Shown here piece by piece: positions 13,801-28,800 of a DNA stretch of 64,000 bases. Source of the DNA: Maniola hyperantus. Lineage: Eukaryota > Arthropoda > Insecta > Lepidoptera > Nymphalidae. Made by a program: the position numbers and the translations under genes. Positions within the stretch are counted from its first letter, which is position 1. Every line of letters starts with the position of its first letter. The stretch covers positions 7,316,001-7,380,000 of the forward strand of contig NC_048546.1 in NCBI RefSeq assembly GCF_902806685.2. Direction: 5' to 3'. Under the pieces are notes generated by a model that ran no database searches, was not told the DNA's origin, and saw nothing but the letters and a program-made list of their open reading frames with translations.

Positions 13801-16800
13801 AGTGGTTTGAGATTTCTCGTACGGATCCCTTCATGTGCGAGTACGACTCACACTTGACCGGTTTTATTCACGTTTTACAGTGTTTCAATATACGATATGA
13901 GAAGGCCTAAGGATATTATTATGGGCACATTAAGAAAAATTCGCGGTGTACGGCTCGCCTTGGTTGTAATGTGCGATCAGTATAACAAAATGGGTAAACT
14001 TACTTTTAGTGGTATATTAGCAGTACCAATAAGCTCATTGTCGTGTTTCCCTGTGGAAGCTGTGATTGCTATTTCTTTCATAAGTTTACGAAGTCCCTTC
14101 ACGCCCTTTACTTCGAATATTTTGGTCATTTTCTCTTTCACGGTCTCCGCTGGATCGAAATCCCTGAAAGTTAAAAAAATGTTGAAACTATTTGTCTCAG
14201 ATCTAGATCTTTAGTAGTTGGTGGTCTTTTGTCTTTAAAAATGATATAGATAGCGCGAGCATAGTTCTTTTGTTAGTAATGAATAAAGTATAAGTGTGGT
14301 AATGGATATTACTTACCAAACTTCTAAACATAATGAATCCTCTTGCAAATTTCCTGGCATAGGTCTGCAAAAAAAGTATACATATACTTAGTTAAATTCG
14401 TAATTGGGGAAAATACTTAAGTTGATAAACGCTGCTTTACAGAAACTAAAAAACAAATTCATTAAAGAAAAGCTAATAAACAAACATAGCCACAGAGTAT
14501 GTTAGGAAGAAAATAATATATTTTTAGAGGATTTTCCCCTTGATAGCTTCGGAAGCGCTAAACCTAACCATGCCGCCAACGATGATGCAATTTAAATGCC
14601 AAGTCAACGCCAATATAGAGTTCACGGTCTGCTATGTTCGTAGCTTTTCCATTTTAGAGTCCTGAAACTGCCATCACCGTCGTATTTAATAGTTATCTAA
14701 CACAAAATGATCACTCAAAATACTCACAAAGAAAAATGTTCCTCCCAGGTTGGATTTAGTGTAGCCGATTTCACAGACGTGTTATATCTGTGAGCCGTAT
14801 TTGACATTAAATATATCGTTACAAACGGATCGCTTAAGCCGGTAGGGTCTTTTGGAACGAGATCCTTTCCTTCTACTACTTCTACATTTAACATTAGTTC
14901 TGGTGGTTCCTTCGCCTCGGCCTCTGTAAGCAGTTGTGTGTGCTTCTCGTTGGATATTTTGAAGGCTTCCTGTACATAGCAGAGCATAGCCTGTTGTCCC
15001 ACCTCGCATCCTACGTCACATCCGCCGACATTGTGCAAAATCTCGTACAATATTTCCAAGTATAATTCATCAACCTGAAATAACCGGGAATAAATTATTC
15101 AGTTGAAAAACTCTAGCTTTGGGAAATTTATTTAAGGGTATTTACTTAGTATAGGCACTATTAAAAAGGTCAGTCCCAAACCATGTTTTAAACACGAAAA
15201 ATATACAGCTTTTCTACTTCTATATAAAGGGAAAAAAGCTTTCTATATATGGAGTAACTAAGTAGGTATTACTTAAATACTCTCCTAAAAAATATAAACA
15301 TCGATTGGCCCAGTTTTTCCATTTCTACTTCAAACAAAGCTTAGTCAATATTCGCTGTTTTTATTGGAACTTTGATAGAACAAAGTGAACTCGAAACAAT
15401 TTTAAATCAAAATCACAAGAACAAGAAAAAATAAAAGTTGGAGGAAGGAGCATTTGGACAGCCGGAACCATGCAACAAATCTTCTATTCAAACTACTTAT
15501 TCGACTATTATTAACGAGCGACTGCTGAAAATTGAGTCATTATTAAGACCGGTGTAGTCTCGAAGACTTCATCTACATAACAAGAGAAATTAGTCATCTT
15601 CAGAAAAAACACATACCGATGAGTCGTAGTAATATCGCAAGTTCATCAACTGTTCACACAAAACAGGTTGTTCTGCACAATGTTATTTCACACTGCGCTG
15701 GGGGAACCCGATGAATGAAACCATTAGGTGCGGGGGTTCGTTACCAAGATACGAATGAAACAAGCCACACAAACATGCTGCCGGCTTCGAATGCCATGTT
15801 ACAGAAGTGCTTTGAACTATCTGTGCTGTATTTGCATCATAGTGGGGTTACTGCGCCGTCGTGGGATATTGATCAGATTAAAGGCTTGACGATGTTTTCG
15901 ATTTTCTACTTTGAAGGTTACTAATAAATAAGCGAAGTTTATGTTTGTTAAACGAAGCAGAAAGATATATACACCCTGACGCACAGTAAGTAGCTTAGGA
16001 GGAAACGACAAAAGTCTGCAATCAATTGAAAGAGATAATATCAAAAATCTGAGGAAACATTTAACTAAAAAATAATAGGGAATGTACTTGAAATTTTTAA
16101 TTTTAATTTAATGCTCAAGTTAAGGTCGGTGATTTGAGAGAGATAAGGGGAAAATAATAATGATCAAAAGAAACTTTCTCATGAGTACCTATTTATAACT
16201 GGGCGATAAATTATATATTGTATTAATAAAGTAAATAAATAGATTGATGTGCCTATTAATACGTATCATAAGTTATTTTAAAATCCTTAAAGATAAAAAA
16301 TATGCAAGGCGGGACATTGCGAACTTTTTGCCACTGCACACCTACCTACTTAAATTCGAGCACATTTTATTTTTAACTCTGAAGTCATTTGCATCCTGTC
16401 TTTCCAAGAAAAGAAGTTGAGAGAAAAAAACTAAATTTCAGTCATAAAATATGTTCGCTTAGTTTCCTCATTCAGCAAAAATTGTACATCACACTCACAT
16501 CATGATTTAGCAGTGCAGGTGTGGTGTGTATAAGTTCAAACGTTTATTCACAAACCTACTATAACAAATGACTTATTGAGATGATGATTGATGACTTGAT
16601 GAAAGACACTTGTACACCAAAATTTTCATGTGGATCCATGCATTTCGTGGTTAACGAAGTCAACGTACGTACAGTCATAGATTGAATCAGCATGCTGGTC
16701 TGCCGTTCCAGCATCTCCTTCTTCACACCCCTGAACTTGGTCCGCAATGTACCCATTCCGTTCATGTTCACGCACTTTACACTCACACTTATTCTAAAAC

Positions 16801-19800
16801 TTAGCACTATACTTCGTACATTTTACGTAAACCTAAGAGTCCATTTAAAATGTATGAAGAGTCAGTCTGGCTCGAGACGTCACTGCGCTGGCGAGTCCGG
16901 CCGGGACTCAGGAATCAAGCCAAACTGCCGCCAGATTCTATTTTCGCGAAGCGCTACCATTGAAGACGAGTGTGAACTCGATCATACAATAAATGTTAAG
17001 GGTATTTTGTTTTTTGAATACTTAGTAATAAGGAATGCAGAAACCACAAACCACGTAGTTACAACAATAAAATTGTACAATAACATTTTAAATCAACAAA
17101 ATAACAATTGAAAGATAAATGTGGAATTTGTCATCGAAAATAAACAATGTTTAATAGCAGAAATCCCATCCTCACAGGAGATATAATTCATAAAAGCAAC
17201 GGAATGAAAATACTACACAACTTATTTTGAAAATTAAATATCATACTTGTTCAACTCTTTTAGTTGTAAAACATCCGCTAAATAAAACTTATCGTGCCCC
17301 ATTTGCTCGTACGTTTATTATCAAATAAGTATTACTTCCTAACAGTTTCGCTAATGGAAAATTGATTTATGTATCGTATCTATTCCATTACAAGGGAAAC
17401 CTATAAAGCAGTATATTAGAAAAAGTTTTATTGATGGCCTCGAATTTCTGGTAATAAAATATGAGCATGCTTGAAAGTCTCGTAAAAGTTTATAGACTAT
17501 TTCAAAAGCTAACGAGAGGTGCTTTTAGCTAAACCAGATATCATACTTGCGGTTGGTAACGTTTCCAACGGATATCTCATCTTCATATTCGAAGTTGTTG
17601 TAAAATTCAAAGAGAAACACGTTTTCTTCAATTTTCAGTACGCGTAATTGTTACGTGTTCTCAGTTTCTCACTGTTCAACACTCGTTAACATCTGATAAA
17701 TTCAAAGATAAACATTTAGTGCAGTTCTAAGCTATTGACCTTGTTTTCAGTGTTTCTAAAGTTCATCTACCTATACATTATATATAATATTATTAGATAA
17801 AGAAATTGAATATGCAGAAAAGGTAAAAGAAAATTAATTCTTAATGAGAATAAAGTTTACTTAACCGTAAATTGACAGGGTTGGGGCAGAGTGCACTAGG
17901 GTGAGGGAACTCTCGATTTGATCCTGAATCGACGATATGGGTGACGTGAAATTATGGATGTACAAAGTAATAACTCTTCGGGAAATCAAAGAAAAGTAGT
18001 TGTTTTATAGCCTACCTAGGATAAAATGTAGATAACATTTGACGCCTGCCAGTGACGTCTAAGCGTCGATGTTTTGTTGTTATAAGTTCCCTATAACTGT
18101 CGTGAACTGTGGTTGAGGTGAGCTTCCTTTCAGTCATCGATATAATAGGTAGCTATGTAGAATGATTTTCATCGAATCGTTAAATTCATGTTTTGGTTAT
18201 CGTAAATAGTCGTGGATACCTTGAAAGCTCTGTTAAATAGTTAATAGATACGCCCAAAGTCAAAACTGTCCCAGGGCGATGAGATTTTTTTAATAAAATG
18301 ACATGCATATAATAATGTGCCTATATCTTTTTCGTTTTCGTATATACTACGTATAATGTTGTCTCAGTCTCCTTTGATATTTTTCTATTCAAGATAAAGT
18401 AGAATAGCAGGGTCATTAGATTTAATTCATTCTAGTTTCTACACACAATGAGACCTGTGTTGTTACAACGCACAATATAGTGATTCGTGGCCAAGAACAT
18501 TGTTGATTTATTGCTTTAATAGAATATGAGGGTTTTTCACTATTAAAAGTCTATATAAATTAGTTTATAATTAATAATTATAAAAACTATCTTTAAACAA
18601 TACTTTTAATCCCATCAGATTATCACAAAACTAGGTTCATTAAGCCAAATATGACACAATAGCAAAACCCTAATTATACACATTTATGTGAGAAAACCCC
18701 GTAGTTTTGCTTTGTTTTTAAAATCACACGCATCCAACGACTTACGAGCTACGAGTTGCTTATGTTTTTATATCGTAAGTGTAATTAATAAACAATTACT
18801 ATTATTAAATTATAAATATGTATGTACCTACTTGTACCTAAAATTAATTAAATCCAAATAGCCTGTCTACCCGTCAGTATAGGTACAGACTACAGACCTA
18901 CGTACCGTGGGAGGTTTGGCCACATGAGTAGATATGTCTGGCCCCATAGCCCTTCCTCTTCGAAGAGGAGCTTCTGGCCTACGTCTTGCAGAAACGAAAC
19001 AAAGATAGCACTAATCTCAAAATAGGCTACTTGACAATTTTTTTAAGTTGGTCTTAAATGGTTAATATTTGTCCTATTATATCAAAAAAATTAACACTAT
19101 ATTTTTTTGCGCCCTAAAAACCGTAAAACTTTAATTTAAAAAAATATTTTTCTTAGACAGGTGAAAACACTGTCGGCCATGTTTGGCCGATAGATTATCT
19201 GTGCTCTGACGTCATGCATTTGTAAACAACAGTATAACCACTGTGGTTATACTGTTGTTTACAAATGCATGACGTCAGAGCACAGATAATCTATCGGCCA
19301 AACATGGCCGACAGTGTTTTCACCTGTCTAAGAAAAATATTTTTTTAAATTAAAGTTTTACGGTTTTTAGGGCGCAAAAAAATATAGTGTTAATTTTTTT
19401 GATATAATAGGACAAATATTAACCATTTAAGACCAACTTAAAAAAATTGTCAAGTAGCCTATTGGCTTAACGGCTTTCATTCTTTTCACGGATACCTACT
19501 TAGTTGTATTGTATTATAACTTTATAAGTGAAAGGTCCCGGGTTCTATTCACGACAGTACTAGTTATTTATAATTTTTAAGGTCGTCTGGTGGGAGGCTT
19601 CGGCCGAGGCTAGTTAACTCTCTACCGGCAAAGACGTGCCCACCAAACGCTTAGCCATGCCACATAGAGTTCTGGTACGATGTTGCGGCGTAGAAACCGA
19701 TTTGGGATATGGGCTTCATAAAAATGCTATACCTTACCAGACTACTTTCATATTAGGCTGAGACCCATAGAGCGTAGGTACTTGGATTTCTCCTAGGTGG

Positions 19801-22800
19801 CGAACTCTGACTTAGCTCAGATGGCTCAGACAGTTAAAGTGAGACACCAGGTCAAATTATACTTATCTTTGCATACATCTGTCTCCGTCTGAGCTAAGTC
19901 TATAAACGCTTTATAGATTTCAGCTTATGAGTGCATCATCAGAATATTTATAAGTCCCGCAAATTGCTATTGCGCTGGAACTATGTCTCATTAACGTCGA
20001 AATAACGTCATTTTGACGTCATTTGACGTATATTTAAGTAAAAATATACCATCAGCTCGAAACTTCAGTCTAGTGCTGACGTCACTAAAATGGCAGCCAC
20101 GCGCTTTAGCAATTTGCGCTTATATCACCAGAAGAGATAATATGGGTCAAGAGCTAAATTGTATCGAATAATCCTTAAAACACACTGTTAGCAAGTCTTG
20201 CACAGTTATGGTACGATTACACCTACCGAGTAGTGAAGCGAGACAGTAAAATGTCACTCGGCCGAGACAGTGCTGTGGCTGAGAAATTGTGGCGAAATTG
20301 CACTCGTTAAAGTGTTTATACCAACCGAGTACTCGGCCGAGGACACTGACTCGCCACTGTACTCGTTAGGTGTAATCGTACCATTATGTTATTACCTATG
20401 TGGTGAAAATTAGAATGTTTTATTATAAACCCAGTGAACCTGTTAAATGATGTAACCATACTCAAGGTTACGTGGAACGTTCAACAGAGCTTTGAAGCAC
20501 GCGCAAAGCACTTTATTTGCGATATACACTTCTACAGTTTACATTTCTCAAAGGAAATTACGAGTAGGTACCATTTTACCTGCCTAGTGTGAGGTGTAGC
20601 ACATTTATCTGATTGTAGGCTGACCATCTTTTAATAGGCATGCATTGAGGACATTACCCTTCTTGTTGGTTTATATAAATAAAAGGAAACGCTTACTGAC
20701 TGATTGACTGGCTGACTGACTGACTGACTGACTGATTGACTGACTGATTTATCAACGCACAACTCAAACCACACTGGACGGATCGGGCTGAAATTTGGCA
20801 TACAGAATACAGATAGCTATTATGACGTAGGCATCCGCTAAGAAAGGATTTTTGAAAATTCAACCTAAGGGGGTAAAATTAGTTTGAAATTTGTGTAGTC
20901 CACGTGGACGAAGTCGCGGGAATAACCTAGTACTTTATACAACAGCTAGCGATCACTCGCAACTTTGTTTCGGAGGAAATTTAGAAAATCCGGCATTATT
21001 CATTTTGACATTATCAGGGGACCTCTGTACAAAATTTCAGCTTTCTAGTTCCAAAGGTTTAGGCTAGGCGATGATATCAGGACTTTTCTTTATATTTAGA
21101 TTTTATTTAGATTTACCTATTGTAAATCTAAAAGCTCACACATTCGTAGTCGTATCAAAAGTTTTACTGATTTAATTTAAGCGATACTGAATCAAGCTTA
21201 AAATGAGCTGTGCCGTATTGATTTGGTAAAGTAAAAGTCTGGATTCATGTAGGAGGTATCTCTCATGATTCATGAATTCATAAATCATGAACCTTGACCT
21301 CCAAAATAGGACTAACGTTTTAACTACTAGTTCATCACCGCTTTTCACCGCTCTACAGTTGTTGTGATACTTCACACGAATATACCTAAGTGCCGGACAT
21401 TCTGAAAGTATTAATTTTATGGCTGTCCTACACATTTATAACACATGCCCCACTTTAACACTCTATATAAAAATACACCTTATTAAGTAACCTAGTACCT
21501 TATGTGTGAATATTTTCGTACATTAAAACATGCCTGCTTCATAAAATAATAAGTTTAAAGCAAGAAACTCGGCGGATGCTCTTTTCAAAATTCAATTTAC
21601 AATAATATGGAGTCCCTCGCATTGTTAGAGCGAGCTGCGACTCAAGTCCACGCTCTTATATCATTTACATAATCTTCGATTGTGCAATATGCTTTTTTCA
21701 GGAACATACCTACTTTCATTACGTTTTTAAGCTTGTGAAAGACAAATATTTTAAAACTTCTCTTTCCTCCTGATCTATTGTTTTTATATTTAGACATTTT
21801 ACAGTTACAACCTGTTTTGTGTGAGTTTACAATAAAAACTAAAAAATTGCAAACGCCGATTCACAATTATTTATGAATCCACCATTAGCTACCATTTATA
21901 TGGTACGTAGATACCTAATGCGCGGTGCGCCTACGTAATGCAAGATGAAGCTGTCCAGAACAGACTACCTATGTAATCTAGACACATCTGCCAGCTAGAA
22001 TTGATTGAACACATATCTTACTAAGTACTAAAGGATGCTATCTATCTACCTATAACTGTACATATACATATAGACAGATAGAAGTAGCGAGAAATACTAT
22101 TTCTATTATACTAAACTACCAACATCCGCCTCCTATTCGGGAGGTTGCAGGTTCGATTTTGAGCACGCATCTCTAACTTTGCGGAGTTATGTGCGTTTTG
22201 CAATCAAATATTACTTGCTTGCAATTAAATATCACTTAACTTAACGATGAAGAAAAACATCGTGAGGAAACTTACATCATGCGTGGGAGTTCTCCATAAT
22301 TTCTCAAAGGTGTGTGAAGTCTGCCAAGGCAATGTGACATGCTATAGCACAAGAGAATGGGTTCGTGCTCGAAAATGGGCCGGCGATAGGTTGATCATAA
22401 TGATGATGATGGAACTATCAACCTATGAGCCTCACAGTGTGAGGATACTGCAAAGGTAGCTACTAAAGGTATCACATCACACCAGACAGAAAAAACATTA
22501 GTAGACATTCAATGGGTAGAGCTCGATTACCTACTCGGAAAGTCGCTAAACAATATTTCACGCTTGTGCTACTTTTCGCATTATCATCTATCAATGAACT
22601 AGAGCCGTATGGCACATAGACACATCTGACGGAAAAAAAACAAAAATATTGGTAGACCGTAGAGCCATTCTATGAGTAGAGCGTGATTGCTCGGAAAGAC
22701 GCGAAAAAGCACTTCACACTCATGATTGTGCTACTTTTCGCCCAATCAATCAAACACCATATCATTGAAGTAGATTCATACACATAAACAATCTTTAAAC

Positions 22801-25800
22801 AACTTCATTGAAGGTACCTAACCTTGGATGAGTTGTGGAAGTTGACAAAATAAACCGTGGATGCCGCGGATAAAAGAATTGGCTGTTTGCCATGACCGGG
22901 GCATTGTGCGCCAGCCACTGATCAATTTCATACAATACACATAACTCACACATTCCTATAGTTAACCGTTTAATTAGCTTTAATGACACCTTATAAGTAA
23001 TAACAGTAACTAGATACTTACCGAATAAAAATGACAACGTGGCTTTTGCTTGGAATCGGATAGGATACATATCGTATTGTAATTATAAAATACGTTTCAT
23101 ATATTTTTTTAATTCGCGGTCGACGACACGACACGGTTCCGAATCATCAAATTGTAAGTAGGTACCTAGTCCACTCAATCTTGATCGACATTTGACACTA
23201 TTAATAGGAATGTATTTTATATAGGTATTTAAGTACCTAACTACCTACCATATTAAAGTACATATCTATTTCATGTACCTACCGTCAATATAGACAGGAC
23301 AAAAATCTTGGAAACTTATTTTATAAGTTTTAATATATAGGTAAGCCTTATAGTATGTTGCCTTATAATAGTAGTTTGATACCTAAGTATTAAATAAATG
23401 ATTAATACCTATTGGCTCCTTATTAACAAAAGGTTAGGTAGGTACTGGAAGAGAGCCAACATTATTATACCTACACTTACTTATGGCGACATGTTTTATA
23501 ATTTCAAATGAACCGCGACCTATATTCCTGAAATAAGCGTAACCCACCCAATGTCTAGTTCACATGAAAGTAAAACGAAGATTGTTAAAATGGTCGGCAT
23601 CCGTTATTGCAGCTGTTGTGAACAAGAGGCATGTTATTGCAGCACAAAGCTACGTCTGAACTCTGAAGGTATACTATTCGTATTTAGATTAACACTAACT
23701 GTAAAATATGCACTGTTTATAATGACAATGAGATGTGAAAATAACGTTTCTAAAACTGTAAGCTACTTACAAAGATCTTTTGCTAGGTACCTATTATATT
23801 ATCACTAAAAGACTAACAGTGATTTGTGATAGAAGTTGGAACTTACCACGTTCATCCACTGCAGGTTAGCATGTAAAAAGATTTAAATGGAATCGTAGTA
23901 AGATCTAATATGGAAGTACAAAATAAAAATTCGTCACAGCGTAGATATCGCAAAAATATCACACAGAGATCGCAGAGTTCATCGTGGGCATCATGAAGTA
24001 TAGTATATAATAATATATGTCCACGATGAACTCTGATTTTCCGGGATTAAAGTTGCTTATGTCAATTTCCGGGACCTAGCGTCCCGGAAATTGACATAAA
24101 AGCAACTTTAATAACTACCTCTGTACCAAATTTCATATAAATGGTTGAACTGTTGGGCTGTGTAAAGCTGGCAGGCAGACAGACAGACCCACTTTCGCAT
24201 TTATAATACTAGGAAGGTAGTATTGGATGGATATGGATACTTACATTCCATCCCACTGCTTCCACGTAAAACTCCACCTTTTCTGGATCTTCTGGTTCCG
24301 AATCAGTGTCAAGTAAGGTTTCATTGCCACTGTCCGAGTCTCGAGCGACACTTTGACACTCCGAGACATCTGTAGCTTTCTGCTCCTCATCCTGTTCTTC
24401 TACTTCTTTTAATGGAGCTAAGGGAGTAGATTCTTCTAGCGCAGCCTTTTGTGATACTTGCTTTAAAATAGATCCGAACTTTTCGAAGAAACTATCATCC
24501 ACTTCTTGTATTCTGCAACAAATAAAAAAGTAGGTATTTAGTACAAGTAGGTAGGTAACAAAAGTTGGGCGTCTCGTGAAACGGAACCTACAGACGAAGA
24601 ATCAGCTTGCTATTAATCAGAAAAAAAATCCCTTGGCGGCTGCTGGACTATAATAATTTCGTGAGAATCGGCATTAGTCTAGTATTCAGTGGCTGTAAGA
24701 AAATAACTTTCAAATACCTAATGAAAATGACGAACAAATTATTCACCAACCTCTAATTGGTAATAGGCTACTTGACAATTTTTTTAAGTTGGTCTTAAAT
24801 GGTTAATATTTGTCCTATTATATCAAAAAAATTAACACTATATTTTTTTGCGCCCTAAAAACCGTAAAACTTTAATTTAAAAAATATTTTTCTTAGACAG
24901 GTGAAAACACTGTCGGCCATGTTTGGCCGATAGATTATCTGTGCTCTGACGTCATGCATTTGTAAACAACAGTATAACCACAGGGTTATACTGTATTTTC
25001 CTTCCAGACGTTAGGACAGTTCATAAGCATTTTCATAGCCAACTTAGTAATTTTGTCAATGTATTTAAGTAATCTTAATTCTATTGCAGCTATTTGAAAA
25101 CACGGGAAACACTAAAAAACGAAGCAGGAGAAAACCAGGAGGAAGTTGCTGTAGATCTTACTTATACTTAACTAGCTTATGCCCGCGACTTCGTCCGCGT
25201 GAACTACACAAATTTTGAACCCCTATTTTACCCCCTTAGGGGTTGAATTTTAAAAAAATCCTTTCTTAGCGGATGTCTACGTCATAATAGCTATCTGCAT
25301 GTCAAATTTCAGCTCGATCCGTCCAGTAGTTTGAGCTGTGCGTTGATAGATCAGTCAGTCAGTCAGTAGATTAAAGCCATAATTATATGTAACCTAACAG
25401 GATGAATAGGTATACCTACCAAATCATATTTTTTTTAAAGTTTTTAGTAAAGTTTTTTTAAGTTACTATGTTGTGTTGTTGAATTACATACATGATTTTA
25501 GCTTTTAGAGAGAAGAAGACTTTAGTATTATTAGTATTATATTACCTTTATAATTAACGATATTTTTGTTTTATAATCTTATTTAAAGATAGTATTTTGT
25601 CTTCGAAACAAGTACCTAGGTACTTAAAACATTTTTCGAACACAACATAATTTGAAAAGTCAATAAAAGTTTATTTGTTTTAATCTGTATTTTTTTTTGG
25701 CCCAGCCCTGGTGTTAACCATATTTTTGTATGGAAAGCTTATGGTACTACCTACAACTTTGCCTATTCGCTGTGAATAAAAAAATATCACTTTAATAGCA

Positions 25801-28800
25801 ATAATTTGACTGCCAGGGACAAGCGCGGTATCTCATACATACGGGAAAAAAGTATTGAAAAGATCAACATTTTATTTGTTGAGATATCCTTCTAGGCAAA
25901 GTTGAGTCTTTAACCTACATCTTTGCCTATGACTTTGAGTGCTTGTAATTTGTAAAAACTGCATAATTTAAAAAGATTTGGGTCTTATTTGGCAAGGTAT
26001 AAGATCTATTTTTCTTCTAAAACTCATTAATAGCAATAAAAATAAATAGGTTCAGAGACACAAACCAAAAACGGCAAAATCCAGGCAAAGTTGCAGCATT
26101 TTACGGTAGTACATATAATTATCTTACTTTAAAAATTGAAAATACTAGTTATTTGTTCATGAACACATATTTTTTTATGATGCAACCAAAAATTCACGGT
26201 TTTCAGATTTATTCCTTTACTTGTGCTATAAGACCTACCTAGCTGCCAAACATGATTCTAGGTTAACGCGAAGTACCTACCTTATAGACAGACACGACAG
26301 ACAGACAACGAAGTGATCCTACGAGGGTTCTTTTTTCCTAGTGTGGCAACTATTTTCAGATTTTCTAGTTATTATAGGTAGGTACTTAATAATTTACAAA
26401 CATTACAATTTCTAAACTTGACTGTGAATCAACCGACCATCTTTCTTGCAGAAGTAAATTCTAAAGCACTTGTGAAGTTTATGTTCTGGCATGGCAAAAT
26501 GAATGATGAAGGAGCATTTTAATTTTTATCCTTTTCCTGTTAAACAGAATCAAAAAGAAACAATTACGTAACAGTTATATATTAATCTTTATTGAGTATG
26601 TGTCTCTCTTATAATATTATATTAATTACATTTTTAATTTATGTAGGAATATCCATACATTAAATTGCATTCTAAAAATGTTTCTAATTTTGTTGTAAGC
26701 AGTCTTTAAACCAAATTGTCAGGTCTAAATCTTACTCTGTCCTGTTCTGCAGGAAGCATTATGACAGTGATATCAATATACAGTATGCAGCAGAAAATAA
26801 TGTGCATCAACCTTTAGAAAGAGATAGCAGTTTTGTAGAGCATTGTCTCTGTTGTTGAGACCGACAAAACGTCACATAGTTATGAGTGACAGAGACAACG
26901 CTCTAGAAAGCCGAAATCTCATTCTTAAAGGTTGATGTACATTATTTTCTGCCACATACCTACTGTACAATGTACATATGTCATATTTAAACCTGTCATA
27001 TTTTAGTTTAGATATTGAGCAACAGAATTAGCCACATTGTATTTAACATGTCATTTTAAACTAATTTTTGCATTGCTCTAAACAATGGGCTACTTGACTC
27101 ATATCTAATTTCGTCCAATAAATCATTATTTATTATAGTATTTTGCTTAAGACAACGAAATATATCAATAACAATTATTAAAAACGCAGGATGGATATAT
27201 AAATCCAATTTTAAAAAATACAGTTTTTATTTTTATTTGAAACGCAGAAAACGCTGTCAGCCATGATGTGAAGTCATTAAATATGTAAACAAAGAAATGT
27301 CATCCCTATGTCACGCGGGGACTAACGTAGTATCCATATATATAAAATTTAGAGTCTTGACTAACTTATATATCAACGCACAGCCTAAACATCTAGACAG
27401 CTGGTCCTAGATACATGAAATTTGGTGGGTGTGTTCTTTGTAGGTAAAGAGAAGGTATCCACTAGGAAAGGATTTTTTGAAATTCCACCCCTGAGTGGGT
27501 TAAATGGAGGTTTGAAATTTATGAAGTCCACGCGGGCGAAGTCACGAGCATAAGCTAGTTTTTATATATTTCTAAAAACTCATAGTAAACGTAAAAAAAT
27601 ATCGTTTTCTCTTTATAAATTGAATAAGTTATTACAACAAAGTGATCTTTGCAAAAATAAATTTGGGTTGAAGTCGTTAGTCATATAGGATCCCTTTAAG
27701 CAAGTCTTCGCGTGTTACGTATATTTATTTCACTGGGCACTCTAATCCACAACTTTCCTGTGGTCTTTATCGATGCGTTTTTTACATTCTCGGATGATAC
27801 AATAACGAAAATTACTATTTTTCATGTACACTAGTATAGAAGTCATGTTTATTAAACTTTGGGAGGTTATGCTGTTGTTTACAAATGCATGACGTCAGAG
27901 CACAGATAATCTATCGGCCAAACATGGCCGACAGTGTTTTCACCTGTCTAAGAAAAATATATTTTTAAATGAAAGTTTTACGGTTTTTAGGGCGCAAAAA
28001 AATATAGTGTTAATTTTTTTGATATAATAGCACAAATATTAACCATTTAAGACCAACTTTAAAAAAGTGTCAAGTAGCCTATTAAAAGCAATTCAATCTA
28101 CAGTAAACAGCAGAAAAAGGGCAACATAATATTATATTTCTACAAAATGCAACATTTGTCTTATACTTAATTTTAACAGTAGAATTAAAGCCTTCTTTAA
28201 TAGATATACAGATTACAATTACAATTACTTACAATTTTTAATATAGCATCACAATTTACTGGAAGACTGGAATGATTAATTACTTATACATTGGGGCCGA
28301 TTCTCTTGTACGCAATCTCTAAACTAAACTAAAATGACACATCTAAATCTATCGCTATCCCTGTCATAATGTTGCTTCCGGAAAAGGATAGCACTAGTTT
28401 TAGACTTGTTAATTTAGTTTAGTTTAGAGATTGTGTACGAGAATCAGCCCCAATATATTATTATAATGTTTTTTAGCATTTAATTAGATAAAAGCCTATT
28501 GACATAATAATCCTGGTCAAAATAAAAAAGCAACCGATTAGTTACAAATATTTTAAAAAAATCTATTGAAATACCTATTATTAATGTTGTATACCCACTT
28601 ATAAAACATGGTTACAACAGTCAATTTTATTTCATGACTCATATGTTTACTACTTATCTAAACCTGAGAATAAAGTGTATTTTATATCTGTATATTCTTC
28701 TGCACCATGTTTACTCCCCTCTCTGCCAATACCAGACTCCTTCATACCACCAAATGGAGGTTCCGCAGCAGACAGTATGCCATCATTAATAGCTACCATC

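Larger units (their letters stand above)
16906..24244. other. Large intron between exon 2 and start exon D
   Basis: No exon-like sequence. Holds the 443 bp palindrome, SINEs at 19475 and 22110, a family A repeat at 20672, and MITEs between 19803 and 20396. 16906-18960 shows nothing recognisable. Confidence 0.55.
24995..27864. other. DNA bracketed by the split palindrome arms
   Basis: No open frame of note. It holds a minus-strand copy of the GAAGTCGCGG repeat (25172-25370), stretches around 25690-26340 of an unclassified interspersed repeat ending near AGACAGACAACGAAGTGATCC, a 189 bp MITE (26779-26967), the diverged arm at 27085 and another GAAGTCGCGG-type repeat at 27336-27559. Confidence 0.6.

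Noticed and set aside
22247..22459. 70-codon plus-strand open frame
   Set aside because: Lies in the body of a tRNA-type SINE; the same frame appears in the copy at 57440.
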